Shown here: piece after piece, positions 16,818 through 25,858 of the stretch
Layout of the letters: each line of letters begins with the position of its first letter
Numbering within the stretch: position 1 is the stretch's first letter
DNA from: Daejeonella sp.
GTDB lineage: Bacteria > Bacteroidota > Bacteroidia > Sphingobacteriales > Sphingobacteriaceae
Assembly: GCF_017495225.1 (NCBI RefSeq)
Contig: NZ_JAFEIG010000008.1
Span: 1-42,649 of the forward strand
Direction of reading: 5' to 3'
Length of the DNA stretch: 42,649 nucleotides
Program-made: the position numbers and the translations under genes
The notes under the pieces: generated by a model
The model's input: the letters and a program-made list of their open reading frames with translations, nothing else
Database searches by the model: none
What the model was told of the DNA's origin: nothing

Positions 16818-18245
16818 TTATTCTAAAGCAAACTTTTCACAAAGTGATATCGTTTCTTTCACATGCTCAAATGTAGTTCTGGGATTTATTAGGCACATTC
16901 TTAAAACTACCTGCCCATTTAAAATGGTGGTTACAAGCAAGGCTTCTCCGGAGGACATCATTTTAGCAGATATTTTTTGATTGATGGCATCTAGTTTTTT
17001 CTCAGACAATTTCTCGGATACCGGATTGTATCTAAAATTGATGATAGCCAGTGTTGCTGGTGAAACAACCTCCCATTTATTACTTTTTCTTAAATCAGCT
17101 TCCACTTCCTCGGCGAGTTTAATGCTATAATCAATCGCCTTTCTGAAAGCTTGGAGTCCGAAGGTTTTAATTGACATATAAAACTTTAAGGCTCTAAAAT
17201 TCCTGGTCAGTTCGATGCCATGATCATAAAAGTTTATTTCTGATTGGTTGCCTTCAATATCCCTCAGGTAAACTGGTTTTTCGGTAAAAGTACTTTTTAG
17301 CCAAGTATGATTTTGGACTAAAAGACATCCAATTTCATAGGGTTGGAAGAGCCATTTATGAGGATCAACGGTTAGCGAGTCGGCTTTTTCGATGCCCTTG
17401 AGGATTTTTTTACCATTTTTAGCAAGCATTGCTGCTGCGCCGTAGGCTCCATCTACGTGAAGCCAAATATTTTCAGTTTTACAGATTTTTGCTAAGTCTT
17501 CAAGCGGATCTACGGTACCAGTATTGGTGGTTCCCGAAGATGCGATTAAACAAAAGGGCTGTAAACCTTCGATTTTATCTTTGGCAATTGCATTCTTTAG
17601 TTTATTTATTGAAAACTTAAACTCAATATCGGTGGGAATGATTCTCACTTGCTCTTTTTTAAAGCCAAGAATATTTATTGCTTTAATATTGGATGAATGA
17701 GCTTGATCTGATAGATAAATGATTGCTTTAGAAAAATCTTCACCACATTTTACTTTTCTTGCAGTGGCTAAGGCAGTTAAATTTGCCATGGATCCACCGC
17801 TCGTGAAAATGCCACCACCTTTTTTTACTGGGAAATTAAAGAGTTTTAACAACCAGTTTAGGGTACTGATTTCTATTCCGGCAGCAGCTGGTGAACCTAC
17901 CCATCCACCGGCAAAAATATTAAATCCTGTGGCTAATGCATCCGACATTACACTGATATAATTGCTTGGTCCGGGTACAAAAGCATAGGCCTTTGGATGA
18001 GTCATGACATTACTGTTGGTCATCACATTTTCCAGAACAAATTGAAGAACATCATCCGGAGCCATTGGCTTTTCTGGTGCATCTTCCATGAATAGGGCAT
18101 CAATTTCTTTTCTACTGGCTGTTGCTACAGGAAGTTTTTGATCTTGGCTTTCAAAATGATTAACAATTGCATCAACTACCTTATAACCAAAGTCTTGCAT
18201 CTCTTTTCTAGAAAGAGTTAATTTTTCAGTTTTATCTGTTTTCAA
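16818..18245 (-). CDS. PLP-dependent amino-acid decarboxylase (group II)
   Basis: A 475-residue protein of the aromatic-L-amino-acid/glutamate decarboxylase superfamily. FTSGGSMANLTALATAR binds the cofactor phosphate, WLHVDGAYGAAAML has the conserved aspartate, and SLTVDPHKWLFQPYEIGCL holds the PLP lysine (near residue 300). The C-terminal domain ends in VLRMCLINPRTTFEHV. Close Bacteroidota relatives are annotated as aspartate/aromatic amino-acid decarboxylases; the substrate cannot be assigned here. It is cytosolic, and is divergent from holB. Confidence 0.92.
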   Translation of the reverse strand: MKTDKTEKLTLSRKEMQDFGYKVVDAIVNHFESQDQKLPVATASRKEIDALFMEDAPEKPMAPDDVLQFVLENVMTNSNVMTHPKAYAFVPGPSNYISVMSDALATGFNIFAGGWVGSPAAAGIEISTLNWLLKLFNFPVKKGGGIFTSGGSMANLTALATARKVKCGEDFSKAIIYLSDQAHSSNIKAINILGFKKEQVRIIPTDIEFKFSINKLKNAIAKDKIEGLQPFCLIASSGTTNTGTVDPLEDLAKICKTENIWLHVDGAYGAAAMLAKNGKKILKGIEKADSLTVDPHKWLFQPYEIGCLLVQNHTWLKSTFTEKPVYLRDIEGNQSEINFYDHGIELTRNFRALKFYMSIKTFGLQAFRKAIDYSIKLAEEVEADLRKSNKWEVVSPATLAIINFRYNPVSEKLSEKKLDAINQKISAKMMSSGEALLVTTILNGQVVLRMCLINPRTTFEHVKETISLCEKFALE

Positions 18246-18429
18246 ACGAATTTTATAATTGGTTTACAAAATTAAGCTTTTTTAGAGGCATGCAGAGCTA
18301 AAATTTAATATATCGATCAAATGCCCATGAAAGGATGTTTTTTGAATTTTATTTATCGTAATAGCTTTTTTGAATTTTTCATATAGAATCAGATTCGATC
18401 AAAAAGCATAATTTTTCTTATTTTGCACG

Positions 18430-19575
18430 ATGCTGTTTCGAGAGATAATAGGTCAGAAAGAAGTTAAGGAACAATTGATTCAATCGGTTAGAGAAAACCG
18501 GGTGAGTCATGCGCAATTATTTCTGGGTCCTGATGGTTCCGGAAATTTTGCATTGGCGCTGGCTTATGCGCAATTTATTTCTTGTACCGACCGTCAAGAG
18601 GCGGATAGTTGCGGTGAGTGTCCATCTTGCAGAAAGTATGGCAAGCTTATTCATCCCGACTTACATTTTTCATATCCGTTTTTTGTAAGTAAAGACAAAG
18701 AAACTTCATTAGCTGATATAGAAGAATGGCGTAGTATGCTCATAAATAATCCTTATTTTGATTTAGATGAGTGGAGAGATCGTTTAGATGCTGAAAATAA
18801 ACAGCCCAATATTAACACAAAAGAGTGTTTATATATTCTGCAAAGATTATCCTTAAAGCCTTTCGAATCGGAGTTTAAAACCATGATCATTTGGCTTCCT
18901 GAATATTTAAAAAATGAGGGAAACAGATTGTTAAAAACATTGGAGGAGCCGGCTGAGAAGACATTAATTATTTTAGTGGCTAAAAATCAAGACCAGATAT
19001 TAAATACCATTTTATCTAGAACGCAGCTCGTTAAAATTCCGGCTTTAAGCAAGCAAGATATTGTTGATTATCTTGTTCAAAATAAAAATTTACCTGAAGC
19101 TCAGGCTAGTCGTATCGCTTATTTAAGCGATGGGAATTTGCAAACCGCTTTAAATTTGTTGAAAGAGGAGGAAAGCGATGATTTTAAGATCTTTTCTTCC
19201 TGGATGCGCATGACCTTCGGCGATAAAGGAAGCCAGATTTTTGAATTTGTTGAATCGGCCTCTAAAATGGGTCGTGAAAATCAAAAGAACCTTATTCAAT
19301 ATGGCGTAAACCTAATTAGGGAGTGTATCATGATTATTTCGGGTGCTGAAGAGTTGGTGCATTTGCAAAATTCGGAAATGGACTTTGTAAAAAACTTCAG
19401 TAAACACTTGGATATTGCTCAAGCTGAGGCAATTGTAAATGAGTTGGAAAAGGCTCATTATCACATTGAACGAAATGCGAATCCTAAAATTTTATTTTTA
19501 GATGTATCTTTGCAGTTCGTAAAGATTTTAAAGTTTAATACGCTCCCTTCGGGGACTCAATATATACTGACTTAG
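18430..19575 (+). CDS. holB: DNA polymerase III subunit delta'
   Basis: A 381-residue clamp-loader subunit. The N-terminal AAA+ domain starts MLFREIIGQKEVKEQLIQSV and has a degenerate P-loop (GPDGSGNFALALAYAQF, no GKT), as usual for delta'. A zinc-binding insert, SCTDRQEADSCGECPSC, follows. The Sensor-1-type segment LLKTLEEPAEKTLIILVA and ILSRTQLVKIPAL are conserved. With delta and tau it opens the beta clamp. It begins a plus-strand run into a RicT-like gene and gldH, an order typical for Bacteroidota. A -7-like TTATTTTGC ends only four bases before the ATG, so the mRNA may be leaderless. Confidence 0.92.
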   Translation: MLFREIIGQKEVKEQLIQSVRENRVSHAQLFLGPDGSGNFALALAYAQFISCTDRQEADSCGECPSCRKYGKLIHPDLHFSYPFFVSKDKETSLADIEEWRSMLINNPYFDLDEWRDRLDAENKQPNINTKECLYILQRLSLKPFESEFKTMIIWLPEYLKNEGNRLLKTLEEPAEKTLIILVAKNQDQILNTILSRTQLVKIPALSKQDIVDYLVQNKNLPEAQASRIAYLSDGNLQTALNLLKEEESDDFKIFSSWMRMTFGDKGSQIFEFVESASKMGRENQKNLIQYGVNLIRECIMIISGAEELVHLQNSEMDFVKNFSKHLDIAQAEAIVNELEKAHYHIERNANPKILFLDVSLQFVKILKFNTLPSGTQYILT

Positions 19576-19577
19576 AT

Positions 19578-20924
19578 ATGGGATGTGGAAGTTGTTCAAC
19601 AGGTGGCTGTGCCCCTGCCGGATGCAAGAGTAATGGCTCTTGCTTGACCAATGGTTGTAGTAAATTAGATGTGTATGATTGGCTATCTCACATGGATATG
19701 CCCTCTAATTACAAGCCATTTAATATTATTGAAATAAAATTCAAGGGCTCTAGAAAAGAGTTCTTTCTTAATACTGATAACCTTTATCTTGAAGCTGGTG
19801 AGCTTGTTGCAGTTGAAACAACAACCGGTGGTTATGATGTTGGTCACGTTTCTTTAACTGGCGAGTTGGTTCGTATGCAGCTCAAGAAAAGAAATGTTCG
19901 AATAGAGGATGTAGTTAAAAAAATCTATCGTAAGGCTAGTCCAACAGATGTCGAAAAATGGAAGATTTCTAAAGATCTTGAGTTTGAGACTATGCATAAA
20001 TCAAGAGTTTTGGCCAAAGAACTCGGATTGGCAATGAAGCTTAGTGATGTAGATTATCAAGGTGATCGTACAAAAGCTACTTTTTATTATACTGCTGAGG
20101 GTCGTGTAGATTTTAGAGAGCTTATCAAAAAGATGGCCGAAACCTTCCGAATTCGCATCGAAATGCGCCAGATTGGTATGCGTCAAGAAGCGAGTCGCTT
20201 AGGTGGAATTGGTTCTTGCGGACGTGAACTTTGCTGCTCTACATGGCTAACTGATTTTAAAACGGTTTCTACTTCTGCTGCTCGATATCAAAATTTATCC
20301 TTGAATACCTTAAAACTTGCTGGTCAGTGTGGTAAGTTGAAATGTTGTCTCAATTATGAGCTCGATACTTATATGGATGCATTGAAGGATATTCCGGATA
20401 ATGTAGATCGTTTAGAAACCCAAATGGGCACCGTAAGGCATCAAAAAACTGATATTTTCAAAAAATTGATGTGGTTTAGTTATCCAAATGATGAAAATTG
20501 GATTGCTTTAGATATCGCACGAGTAAAGGAGGTTCAGAAATTAAATAAAGAGGGAATAAAGCCTGAATTCTTGAAAGAGGAGCTTCCTGAAGAGGAAAAG
20601 CCAATAGTAGCTAAAGTATTTGATTATGAAAATGTTGTTGGGCAGGATAGCTTAACTCGTTTGGATAATAAAGGCGGAAGAAACAAAAAGAATAACCGGA
20701 AGAAACCTAATAGACCCAAAGGACCAGGAAATAATCAAGCTGAGGCTGGTGTAGCGACTCAAAATGCTCGTCCAGAGGCTCGTCCAAATCCTCCAAGACC
20801 AAATCCAAGACCAAATCCAGGTGCCGAACAGCAGACTGCTGAGCGCCCTGCCGGAGCAAATAGAAATAATAAACGGAGGAAGAATAATCGCCCAAATAAT
20901 AACCGAGAGCGCCCTACTGAATAA
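19578..20924 (+). CDS. PSP1-domain (RicT/YaaT-like) protein
   Basis: A 448-residue protein starting two bases after the holB stop. The N-terminus is Cys-rich (MGCGSCSTGGCAPAGCKSNG), then comes the PSP1 domain (about 50-300) with FREL-IKKMAETFRIRIEMRQIG, GIGSCGRELCCSTW and KLAGQCGKLKCCLNYELD. In Bacillus, RicT is part of the RicAFT complex, which has Fe-S clusters and affects RNA processing. From about residue 360 the tail is low-complexity, rich in Arg, Pro and Asn (repeats of RPNP) and ends RPNNNRERPTE, a tail often seen in Bacteroidota members. It would be cytosolic. Confidence 0.9.
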   Translation: MGCGSCSTGGCAPAGCKSNGSCLTNGCSKLDVYDWLSHMDMPSNYKPFNIIEIKFKGSRKEFFLNTDNLYLEAGELVAVETTTGGYDVGHVSLTGELVRMQLKKRNVRIEDVVKKIYRKASPTDVEKWKISKDLEFETMHKSRVLAKELGLAMKLSDVDYQGDRTKATFYYTAEGRVDFRELIKKMAETFRIRIEMRQIGMRQEASRLGGIGSCGRELCCSTWLTDFKTVSTSAARYQNLSLNTLKLAGQCGKLKCCLNYELDTYMDALKDIPDNVDRLETQMGTVRHQKTDIFKKLMWFSYPNDENWIALDIARVKEVQKLNKEGIKPEFLKEELPEEEKPIVAKVFDYENVVGQDSLTRLDNKGGRNKKNNRKKPNRPKGPGNNQAEAGVATQNARPEARPNPPRPNPRPNPGAEQQTAERPAGANRNNKRRKNNRPNNNRERPTE

Positions 20925-20930
20925 AATAGA

Positions 20931-21401
20931 ATGAAATACTTAAAAACATCATTTTTAATTCTGTTTTCAATGATTTTGTTTTCATGTCAGGATACCCAAA
21001 CTGTTGTGGATACGAATATTGAATTGAACAAACGCAATTGGTCTTATGCCCAAAAAGTTAAGGTTCCAGTTAAGATTGAGTCGGCAGATATTCCTTATAA
21101 TGTATATTTTAATTTACGTCATACTGCTGATTATAAATATTCAAATATTTTTATCCTTATCCACCTTACATCGCCAAATGGAAAGAAAATCACCGAGCGA
21201 AAAGAGTTTCAATTGGCATTGCCAGATGGAGAATGGCTGGGTAGTGGTTCTGGAAATAAGTACAGCTATCAAATCAAATTTAAGGAGAACTATAAATTTC
21301 CTAAAGCCGGAACATATACTTTTGAACTCGAGCAGAACATGAGAGATAATCCATTAAATCATGTTAGCGATGCTGGAATTCGTGTTGAAAAAGCCCAATA
21401 A
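20931..21401 (+). CDS. gldH: Gliding-motility lipoprotein GldH
   Basis: A 156-residue lipoprotein. A signal peptide with lipobox MILFSCQDT (Cys19) is followed by WSYAQKVKVPVKI, the paired-strand segment LRHTADYKYSNIFILIHLTSP and DGEWLGSGSGNKYSYQIKF, and the tail FELEQNMRDNPLNHVSDAGIRVE, matching GldH. GldH is linked to gliding motility in Flavobacterium, but non-gliding relatives keep it too. It lies 6 bp after the RicT-like gene, a conserved neighbourhood. Confidence 0.9.
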   Translation: MKYLKTSFLILFSMILFSCQDTQTVVDTNIELNKRNWSYAQKVKVPVKIESADIPYNVYFNLRHTADYKYSNIFILIHLTSPNGKKITERKEFQLALPDGEWLGSGSGNKYSYQIKFKENYKFPKAGTYTFELEQNMRDNPLNHVSDAGIRVEKAQ

Positions 21402-21403
21402 TT

Positions 21404-21592
21404 ATGAATGTTTTTAAGCGCTTTCTTTTAAGCCGATATTTTATCTGGTTAACAATATTTCTGATAGTTTTCTGTTTGTCATCAGTAATTTTGCTCGACT
21501 CTTCTCATCCACTTTATGTGTTTTCAATAGTTTGTGCGCCAATTTTATTCCTATTGCAGCGCTATAGAAAAAGTTTAAAGTCTATTGAGTAA
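21404..21592 (+). CDS. Small two-helix membrane protein
   Basis: A 62-residue protein with two hydrophobic segments (about residues 10-30 and 35-54) and a basic end (LLQRYRKSLKSIE). It starts two bases after gldH, so it belongs to the operon. Its last 18 bases overlap the 3' end of murF on the other strand. No family is recognised; small proteins in this position occur in related genomes by recall only. Confidence 0.75.
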   Translation: MNVFKRFLLSRYFIWLTIFLIVFCLSSVILLDSSHPLYVFSIVCAPILFLLQRYRKSLKSIE

Positions 21593-22876
21593 TATTTCAA
21601 GTTTCATTCCTCTTGAGCCTTTTAATAAGACAGTGGAACCCTCAATTGGATTTTCTTGGAGTGCTTTTTCTACATCGGCAGTGTTTTTATAAAACTCAGC
21701 TCCATTCTTTGAATGTAATTTAAAAAATTCTTCTCCAATTAATATTCTTCGATTTGCTGTGGTACTTAATGCTTTTTCAAGGATTAATTGATGTTCTTTT
21801 GCAGATTCAACACCTAGCTCAAACATATCCCCTAGGATTAAAACTTTCGATTTGGCTTCAGTATCTTCCAGATTTTCGAGGGCAACAATCATGCTGCTTG
21901 GATTGGCATTATAATAATCGCAAATGATGGTATTTTTTTCTGTTTTTAAAATTTGTGATCTATAATTAACTGGTTTGTAATCACTTATTCCTTTGTTGAT
22001 TTGCTCCGGACTTAATTTAAAAAATGCGCCGAAACAGATAGCAGCAGCGATATTTTCAAAATTATAGGTGCCCGGTAAATTTGAATGCGCCAGATATTGA
22101 TTAGTTCCCTCTACTTTCCATTCAACACTTAAAAATGGAGAAGTGTTTTTTAATTTTACAGACAGAAAATTAGAGTTGTCTTGACCATAAGAAATGATAT
22201 TTTTAACCTTCCTTTCTTGAGCCATATTTTTGAGAGTAGTATTGTCATTATTGATAAAAACTATCCCATTATTATCAGAGAGGTATTGGTACAGCTCCCC
22301 TTTGCCAATTTTGACACCTTCTAATCCGCCAAAACCTTCTAAATGAGCCTTCCCAACATTTGTAATCATTCCATGGCTTGGTTGCGAAATGCTTGATAAA
22401 AACTCAATTTCCTTTTGATGGTTTGCTCCCATTTCAATAATGGCAATTTCGCAATCATTGCTCACTGATAATAAGCTTAACGGTACTCCGATGTGATTAT
22501 TGAGATTACCTTCTGTGGCAAAGGTTTTAAATTTTTGAGATAAAACAGAATTGAGTAATTCCTTGCTAGTAGTTTTCCCATTAGAACCTGTGATGCCAAT
22601 TACGGGTATTTTTAAATGTTTTCTATGTAATCGAGCAAGGTTTTGAAGGCTTTCTAACACATCAGGAACAAGGATAAATTGCTCATTAAAAGCATATTCT
22701 GCCTGATCAACTATTGCGAAGGCCGCTCCACTTTCAATTGCCTGAAGGGCAAATTTATTTCCATTGAAATTATCACCTTTGAGTCCGAAAAAGAGACAAG
22801 AATCAGTGATTTTTCTGGTATCTGTACAAACAATTGGGTGTTTTAAGTAAACCTGGTATAATTGCTCAGTTGTCAT
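21575..22876 (-). CDS. murF: UDP-N-acetylmuramoyl-tripeptide--D-alanyl-D-alanine ligase
   Basis: A 433-residue Mur ligase of normal length. The N-terminal domain has TDTRKITDSCLFFGLKGDNFNG, the ATP-binding loop is GITGSNGKTTSKELLNSV (near residue 96), and IIEMGANHQKEIEFL and TNVGKAHLEGFG form the catalytic core. The C-terminal domain has DYYNANPSSM and LILGDMFELG. It adds D-Ala-D-Ala to the muramyl tripeptide in the cytoplasm. It is convergent with the gldH operon with an 18-bp tail overlap, and divergent from the M14 peptidase gene. Confidence 0.97.
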   Translation of the reverse strand: MTTEQLYQVYLKHPIVCTDTRKITDSCLFFGLKGDNFNGNKFALQAIESGAAFAIVDQAEYAFNEQFILVPDVLESLQNLARLHRKHLKIPVIGITGSNGKTTSKELLNSVLSQKFKTFATEGNLNNHIGVPLSLLSVSNDCEIAIIEMGANHQKEIEFLSSISQPSHGMITNVGKAHLEGFGGLEGVKIGKGELYQYLSDNNGIVFINNDNTTLKNMAQERKVKNIISYGQDNSNFLSVKLKNTSPFLSVEWKVEGTNQYLAHSNLPGTYNFENIAAAICFGAFFKLSPEQINKGISDYKPVNYRSQILKTEKNTIICDYYNANPSSMIVALENLEDTEAKSKVLILGDMFELGVESAKEHQLILEKALSTTANRRILIGEEFFKLHSKNGAEFYKNTADVEKALQENPIEGSTVLLKGSRGMKLEILLNRL

Positions 22877-23089
22877 ATTATATTAATATTTACAATATTA
22901 AGATTTTTGTTGGTCAAGGAGAAGAAATTGGCAATTAGACTTTTTCATTCGTAGATTAGATGCCGTATGCTTAGTTTTGAAATCGAATTGCGATTTCTTT
23001 GAATTTTCAGAGATTGTGATTTCAAGCTAACAATAATATACGAAAAATAAATTTAATTGACGCTTTTTGGTGTTAAAAACGATCATAAT

Positions 23090-25615
23090 ATGAAAAAATC
23101 CTCCTTTTTAATCCTTCTTTTTTTATCTACAGTTTTTAATGTCGTAGCCCAAAAAATACAATCTCCATCTGAGTTTTTAGGTTATAAACTTGGAGATCAA
23201 TTTACTCCACATCATCGTGTTGTTGATTATTATAAATATCTCAGCACTGTTTCTAAGCATATAAAATTGCAAGATTATGGTAAAACCAATGAGGGTCGTC
23301 CTTTGATTTTAGCTTATGTAGCATCCGAAAGCAATATTAATCGCTTAGAAGAAATACGTAAAAATAATTTGAGTCTTGCGGGAATTAATGAGCAAGGTTC
23401 TGCTCCTATCGCTAAAACTAAAACTGCAGATCAACCAGTTATTGTTTGGTTAAGTTATAATGTTCATGGCAATGAGTCGGTTTCCACAGAAGCCTCATTG
23501 CAAACCGTTTATGAGCTTTTAAATCCGGCAAATCAAGAGACAAAAAGCTGGTTAAATAATACTGTTGTTCTTATCGACCCCTGTTTAAATCCGGATGGAA
23601 GAGAGCGCTATGTAAATTTTTATAATCCAATAAAAAATTTGATACCAGATGCTTTACCATTTACTAGAGAGCACATGGAGCCATGGCCTGGAGGAAGAGC
23701 TAATCATTATTATTTTGATTTGAATCGCGATTGGGCATGGCAATCGCAGGTTGAGAGTCAGCAGCGTTTAGCAGTATATAATAAGTGGTTACCTCAGGTG
23801 CATGTTGATTTTCACGAGCAGGGTGTTGATGAACCCTATTATTTTGCACCGGCAGCAGAGCCCTTCCACGAGGATATCACTTCGTGGCAAAGAGAGTTTC
23901 AAACAATCATAGGAAAGAATAATGCACGTTATTTTGATGCAAAGGCATGGATGTATTTCACAAAGGAGCGTTTCGACCTTTTATATCCTTCTTATGGAGA
24001 TACTTATCCAATTTATAATGGTTCGGTAGGAATGACCTTTGAGCAGGGAGGATCGGGAAGAGCAGGATTAGCGATAATCACAGCTGAGGGAGATACGCTT
24101 ACTTTAAAAGATCGTATTGATCATCATTTTACCAGTGGATTATCTACTGTAGAGGCTTCTTCAAAATATGCTGATAGAGCCCTTAGTGAGTTTAGCAATT
24201 ACTTTGTTAAGAGTAAGACGAGTCCGCCGGGAGAGTATAAATCTTATATCCTTCGCGGTGATAATCCTGAAAAGTTAAAAACTTTGGCTACACTTTTAAA
24301 ACGCAATGGAATTGATTTTGGCTATGGAGCTTCAAAGTCGGTTCAGGCTTTTAATTATTTTACGGGTAAAAATGAATCTGTAAAGGTCAATAAAAGCGAT
24401 ATGGTTATTAGTGCCTATCAAGCTAAATCTGTGCTTCTTAAAGTTTTATTTGAGCCGAATACCTTTGTATCAGATTCTGCCACCTATGATATTACCGCTT
24501 GGTCTTTACCCTATGCCCATGGTATTCAAGCATTTGCAAGCAAAGAGACTTTAAGTCCTTTATTAAGTTCACCAGAAATGGAGGCTAAGATTATAAGCAA
24601 AGTAGAGAATGCTACAGCTTATGTTGCTAATTGGAATTCTGTGACTGATGTTAAGTTTTTAGGCGACTTATTAAAGAGAAACATTAAAGTTAGATTTTCT
24701 GAAATAGCTTTTGAAAGTGCTGGAAATCGCTTTGATGCGGGTTCATTGATTATTACACGAAACGGGAATCTAGCTTTGGGATCTAATTTTGAAAATGTAA
24801 TCTATGATTTGGCTAAGAAGAATGGAATTGATTTAGTGCCAATGGCATCTGGATTTGTAGATAAGGGAGCTGATTTGGGTTCGGATAAGGTTAGGTTGAT
24901 AAAAAAGCCAAAAGTTGTGGTAATTGGTGGAGAGGCTACTTCTTCACTTGCTTTTGGTGAGATTTGGCACTTTTTTGAGCAACAAATTAATTATCCAGTG
25001 AGTATTGTACGGTCGCAGGATCTTAATCGAATAGATTGGTCGGAGATTAATGTACTTATTTTACCATCTGGGAATTATGCAGATTTATCCAATGAAAAAT
25101 TATTGCAGTGGATACGTGGTGGTGGGAAGTTAATTGCTATGGGCAATGCTGTGTCGCAATTGGCCGAAGTAAAAGGATTTGACATTAAAGTTAAGGAAGA
25201 GGCAAAGAAAGATGAGAAGGTGATGGATCCATATAAATTTATCAAACCTTATGAAAATCGTGAAAGAGAGAGTGTTTTAAGTAATACTCCTGGTGCGATT
25301 TACAAAGTGAATCTGGATAATAGTCATCCATTGGGATTTGGTTTCCCTAATTTTTATTATACCTTAAAGTTAGATGATCAGGGTTATCAATATCTAAATG
25401 AGGGCTGGAATGTGGGTGTAGTGAAAAAAGATAATTACGTGAGTGGATTTGTAGGCGCAGAGGCTAAGAAAAAAACCATTGATGGATTAATTTTTGGTGT
25501 TCAAGAATTGGGGAGTGGCTCGGTGGTTTACCTTGGGGATGATCCATTATTCCGTAGTTTTTGGGAAAGTGGTAAATTATTGTTTAGTAATGCGGTGTTC
25601 ATGGTTGGGAATTAA
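23090..25615 (+). CDS. Secreted M14-family zinc carboxypeptidase
   Basis: An 841-residue protein from ATG 23090, which opens a typical signal peptide (cleavage near NVVAQ, residue 21); the upstream TTG at 23057 would bury it. The M14 domain covers about residues 40-370: zinc ligands H126 and E129 in SYNVHGNES, LNPDGRERYVN, substrate-binding N212 and R213 in FDLNRDW, third ligand H242 in VDFHEQG, and the catalytic glutamate in TFEQGGSGR. The C-terminal half resembles a glutamine amidotransferase-like fold (VVIGGEATSSLAFGEIWHFF, VLILPSGNYADL). It is probably periplasmic or secreted and would cut peptides. The next gene is a susC, so its products may feed that transporter. Confidence 0.92.
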   Translation: MKKSSFLILLFLSTVFNVVAQKIQSPSEFLGYKLGDQFTPHHRVVDYYKYLSTVSKHIKLQDYGKTNEGRPLILAYVASESNINRLEEIRKNNLSLAGINEQGSAPIAKTKTADQPVIVWLSYNVHGNESVSTEASLQTVYELLNPANQETKSWLNNTVVLIDPCLNPDGRERYVNFYNPIKNLIPDALPFTREHMEPWPGGRANHYYFDLNRDWAWQSQVESQQRLAVYNKWLPQVHVDFHEQGVDEPYYFAPAAEPFHEDITSWQREFQTIIGKNNARYFDAKAWMYFTKERFDLLYPSYGDTYPIYNGSVGMTFEQGGSGRAGLAIITAEGDTLTLKDRIDHHFTSGLSTVEASSKYADRALSEFSNYFVKSKTSPPGEYKSYILRGDNPEKLKTLATLLKRNGIDFGYGASKSVQAFNYFTGKNESVKVNKSDMVISAYQAKSVLLKVLFEPNTFVSDSATYDITAWSLPYAHGIQAFASKETLSPLLSSPEMEAKIISKVENATAYVANWNSVTDVKFLGDLLKRNIKVRFSEIAFESAGNRFDAGSLIITRNGNLALGSNFENVIYDLAKKNGIDLVPMASGFVDKGADLGSDKVRLIKKPKVVVIGGEATSSLAFGEIWHFFEQQINYPVSIVRSQDLNRIDWSEINVLILPSGNYADLSNEKLLQWIRGGGKLIAMGNAVSQLAEVKGFDIKVKEEAKKDEKVMDPYKFIKPYENRERESVLSNTPGAIYKVNLDNSHPLGFGFPNFYYTLKLDDQGYQYLNEGWNVGVVKKDNYVSGFVGAEAKKKTIDGLIFGVQELGSGSVVYLGDDPLFRSFWESGKLLFSNAVFMVGN

Positions 25616-25742
25616 AACTTATATTTTTTAGCTTATTCTTGAATATATACTAGTTTGATTCTTAAAATATTAAGGGAATAAACTTTTTTAAATCCGTTTT
25701 TTAAATAAAAATTAAGTCCATGATTATCAGGCACTTATGTTG

Positions 25743-25773
25743 TTGATCTAAAAATAATCTTCAATTTACTTTG
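25743..25773 (+). promoter_or_regulatory. Putative promoter of the first susC
   Basis: TTG at 25743-25745 and TTACTTTG at 25766-25773, 20 bp apart, fit a Bacteroidota -33/-7 pair. The box runs directly into GTGGTAACAAA, giving TTTGT-GGTA-ACAAA, a small palindrome. A near-identical element sits at 32645 in front of the second susC. The leader to the ATG at 25859 would be about 80 nt. Confidence 0.5.
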
Positions 25774-25858
25774 TGGTAACAAATATGTTGCTGAAATTTA
25801 CTAATTAAGTAATTCATTTATTAATTCCTCAATTTAAACAATTCAAATCTAATTAAGT

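Noticed and set aside
18501-18560. Missing P-loop lysine in HolB as a sign of gene damage
   Set aside because: A degenerate P-loop is normal for delta' subunits, which do not hydrolyse ATP.
21046-21342. Second plus-strand frame of 98 codons inside gldH
   Set aside because: Overlaps gldH in another frame; GldH has signal peptide and family motifs, the other frame has none.
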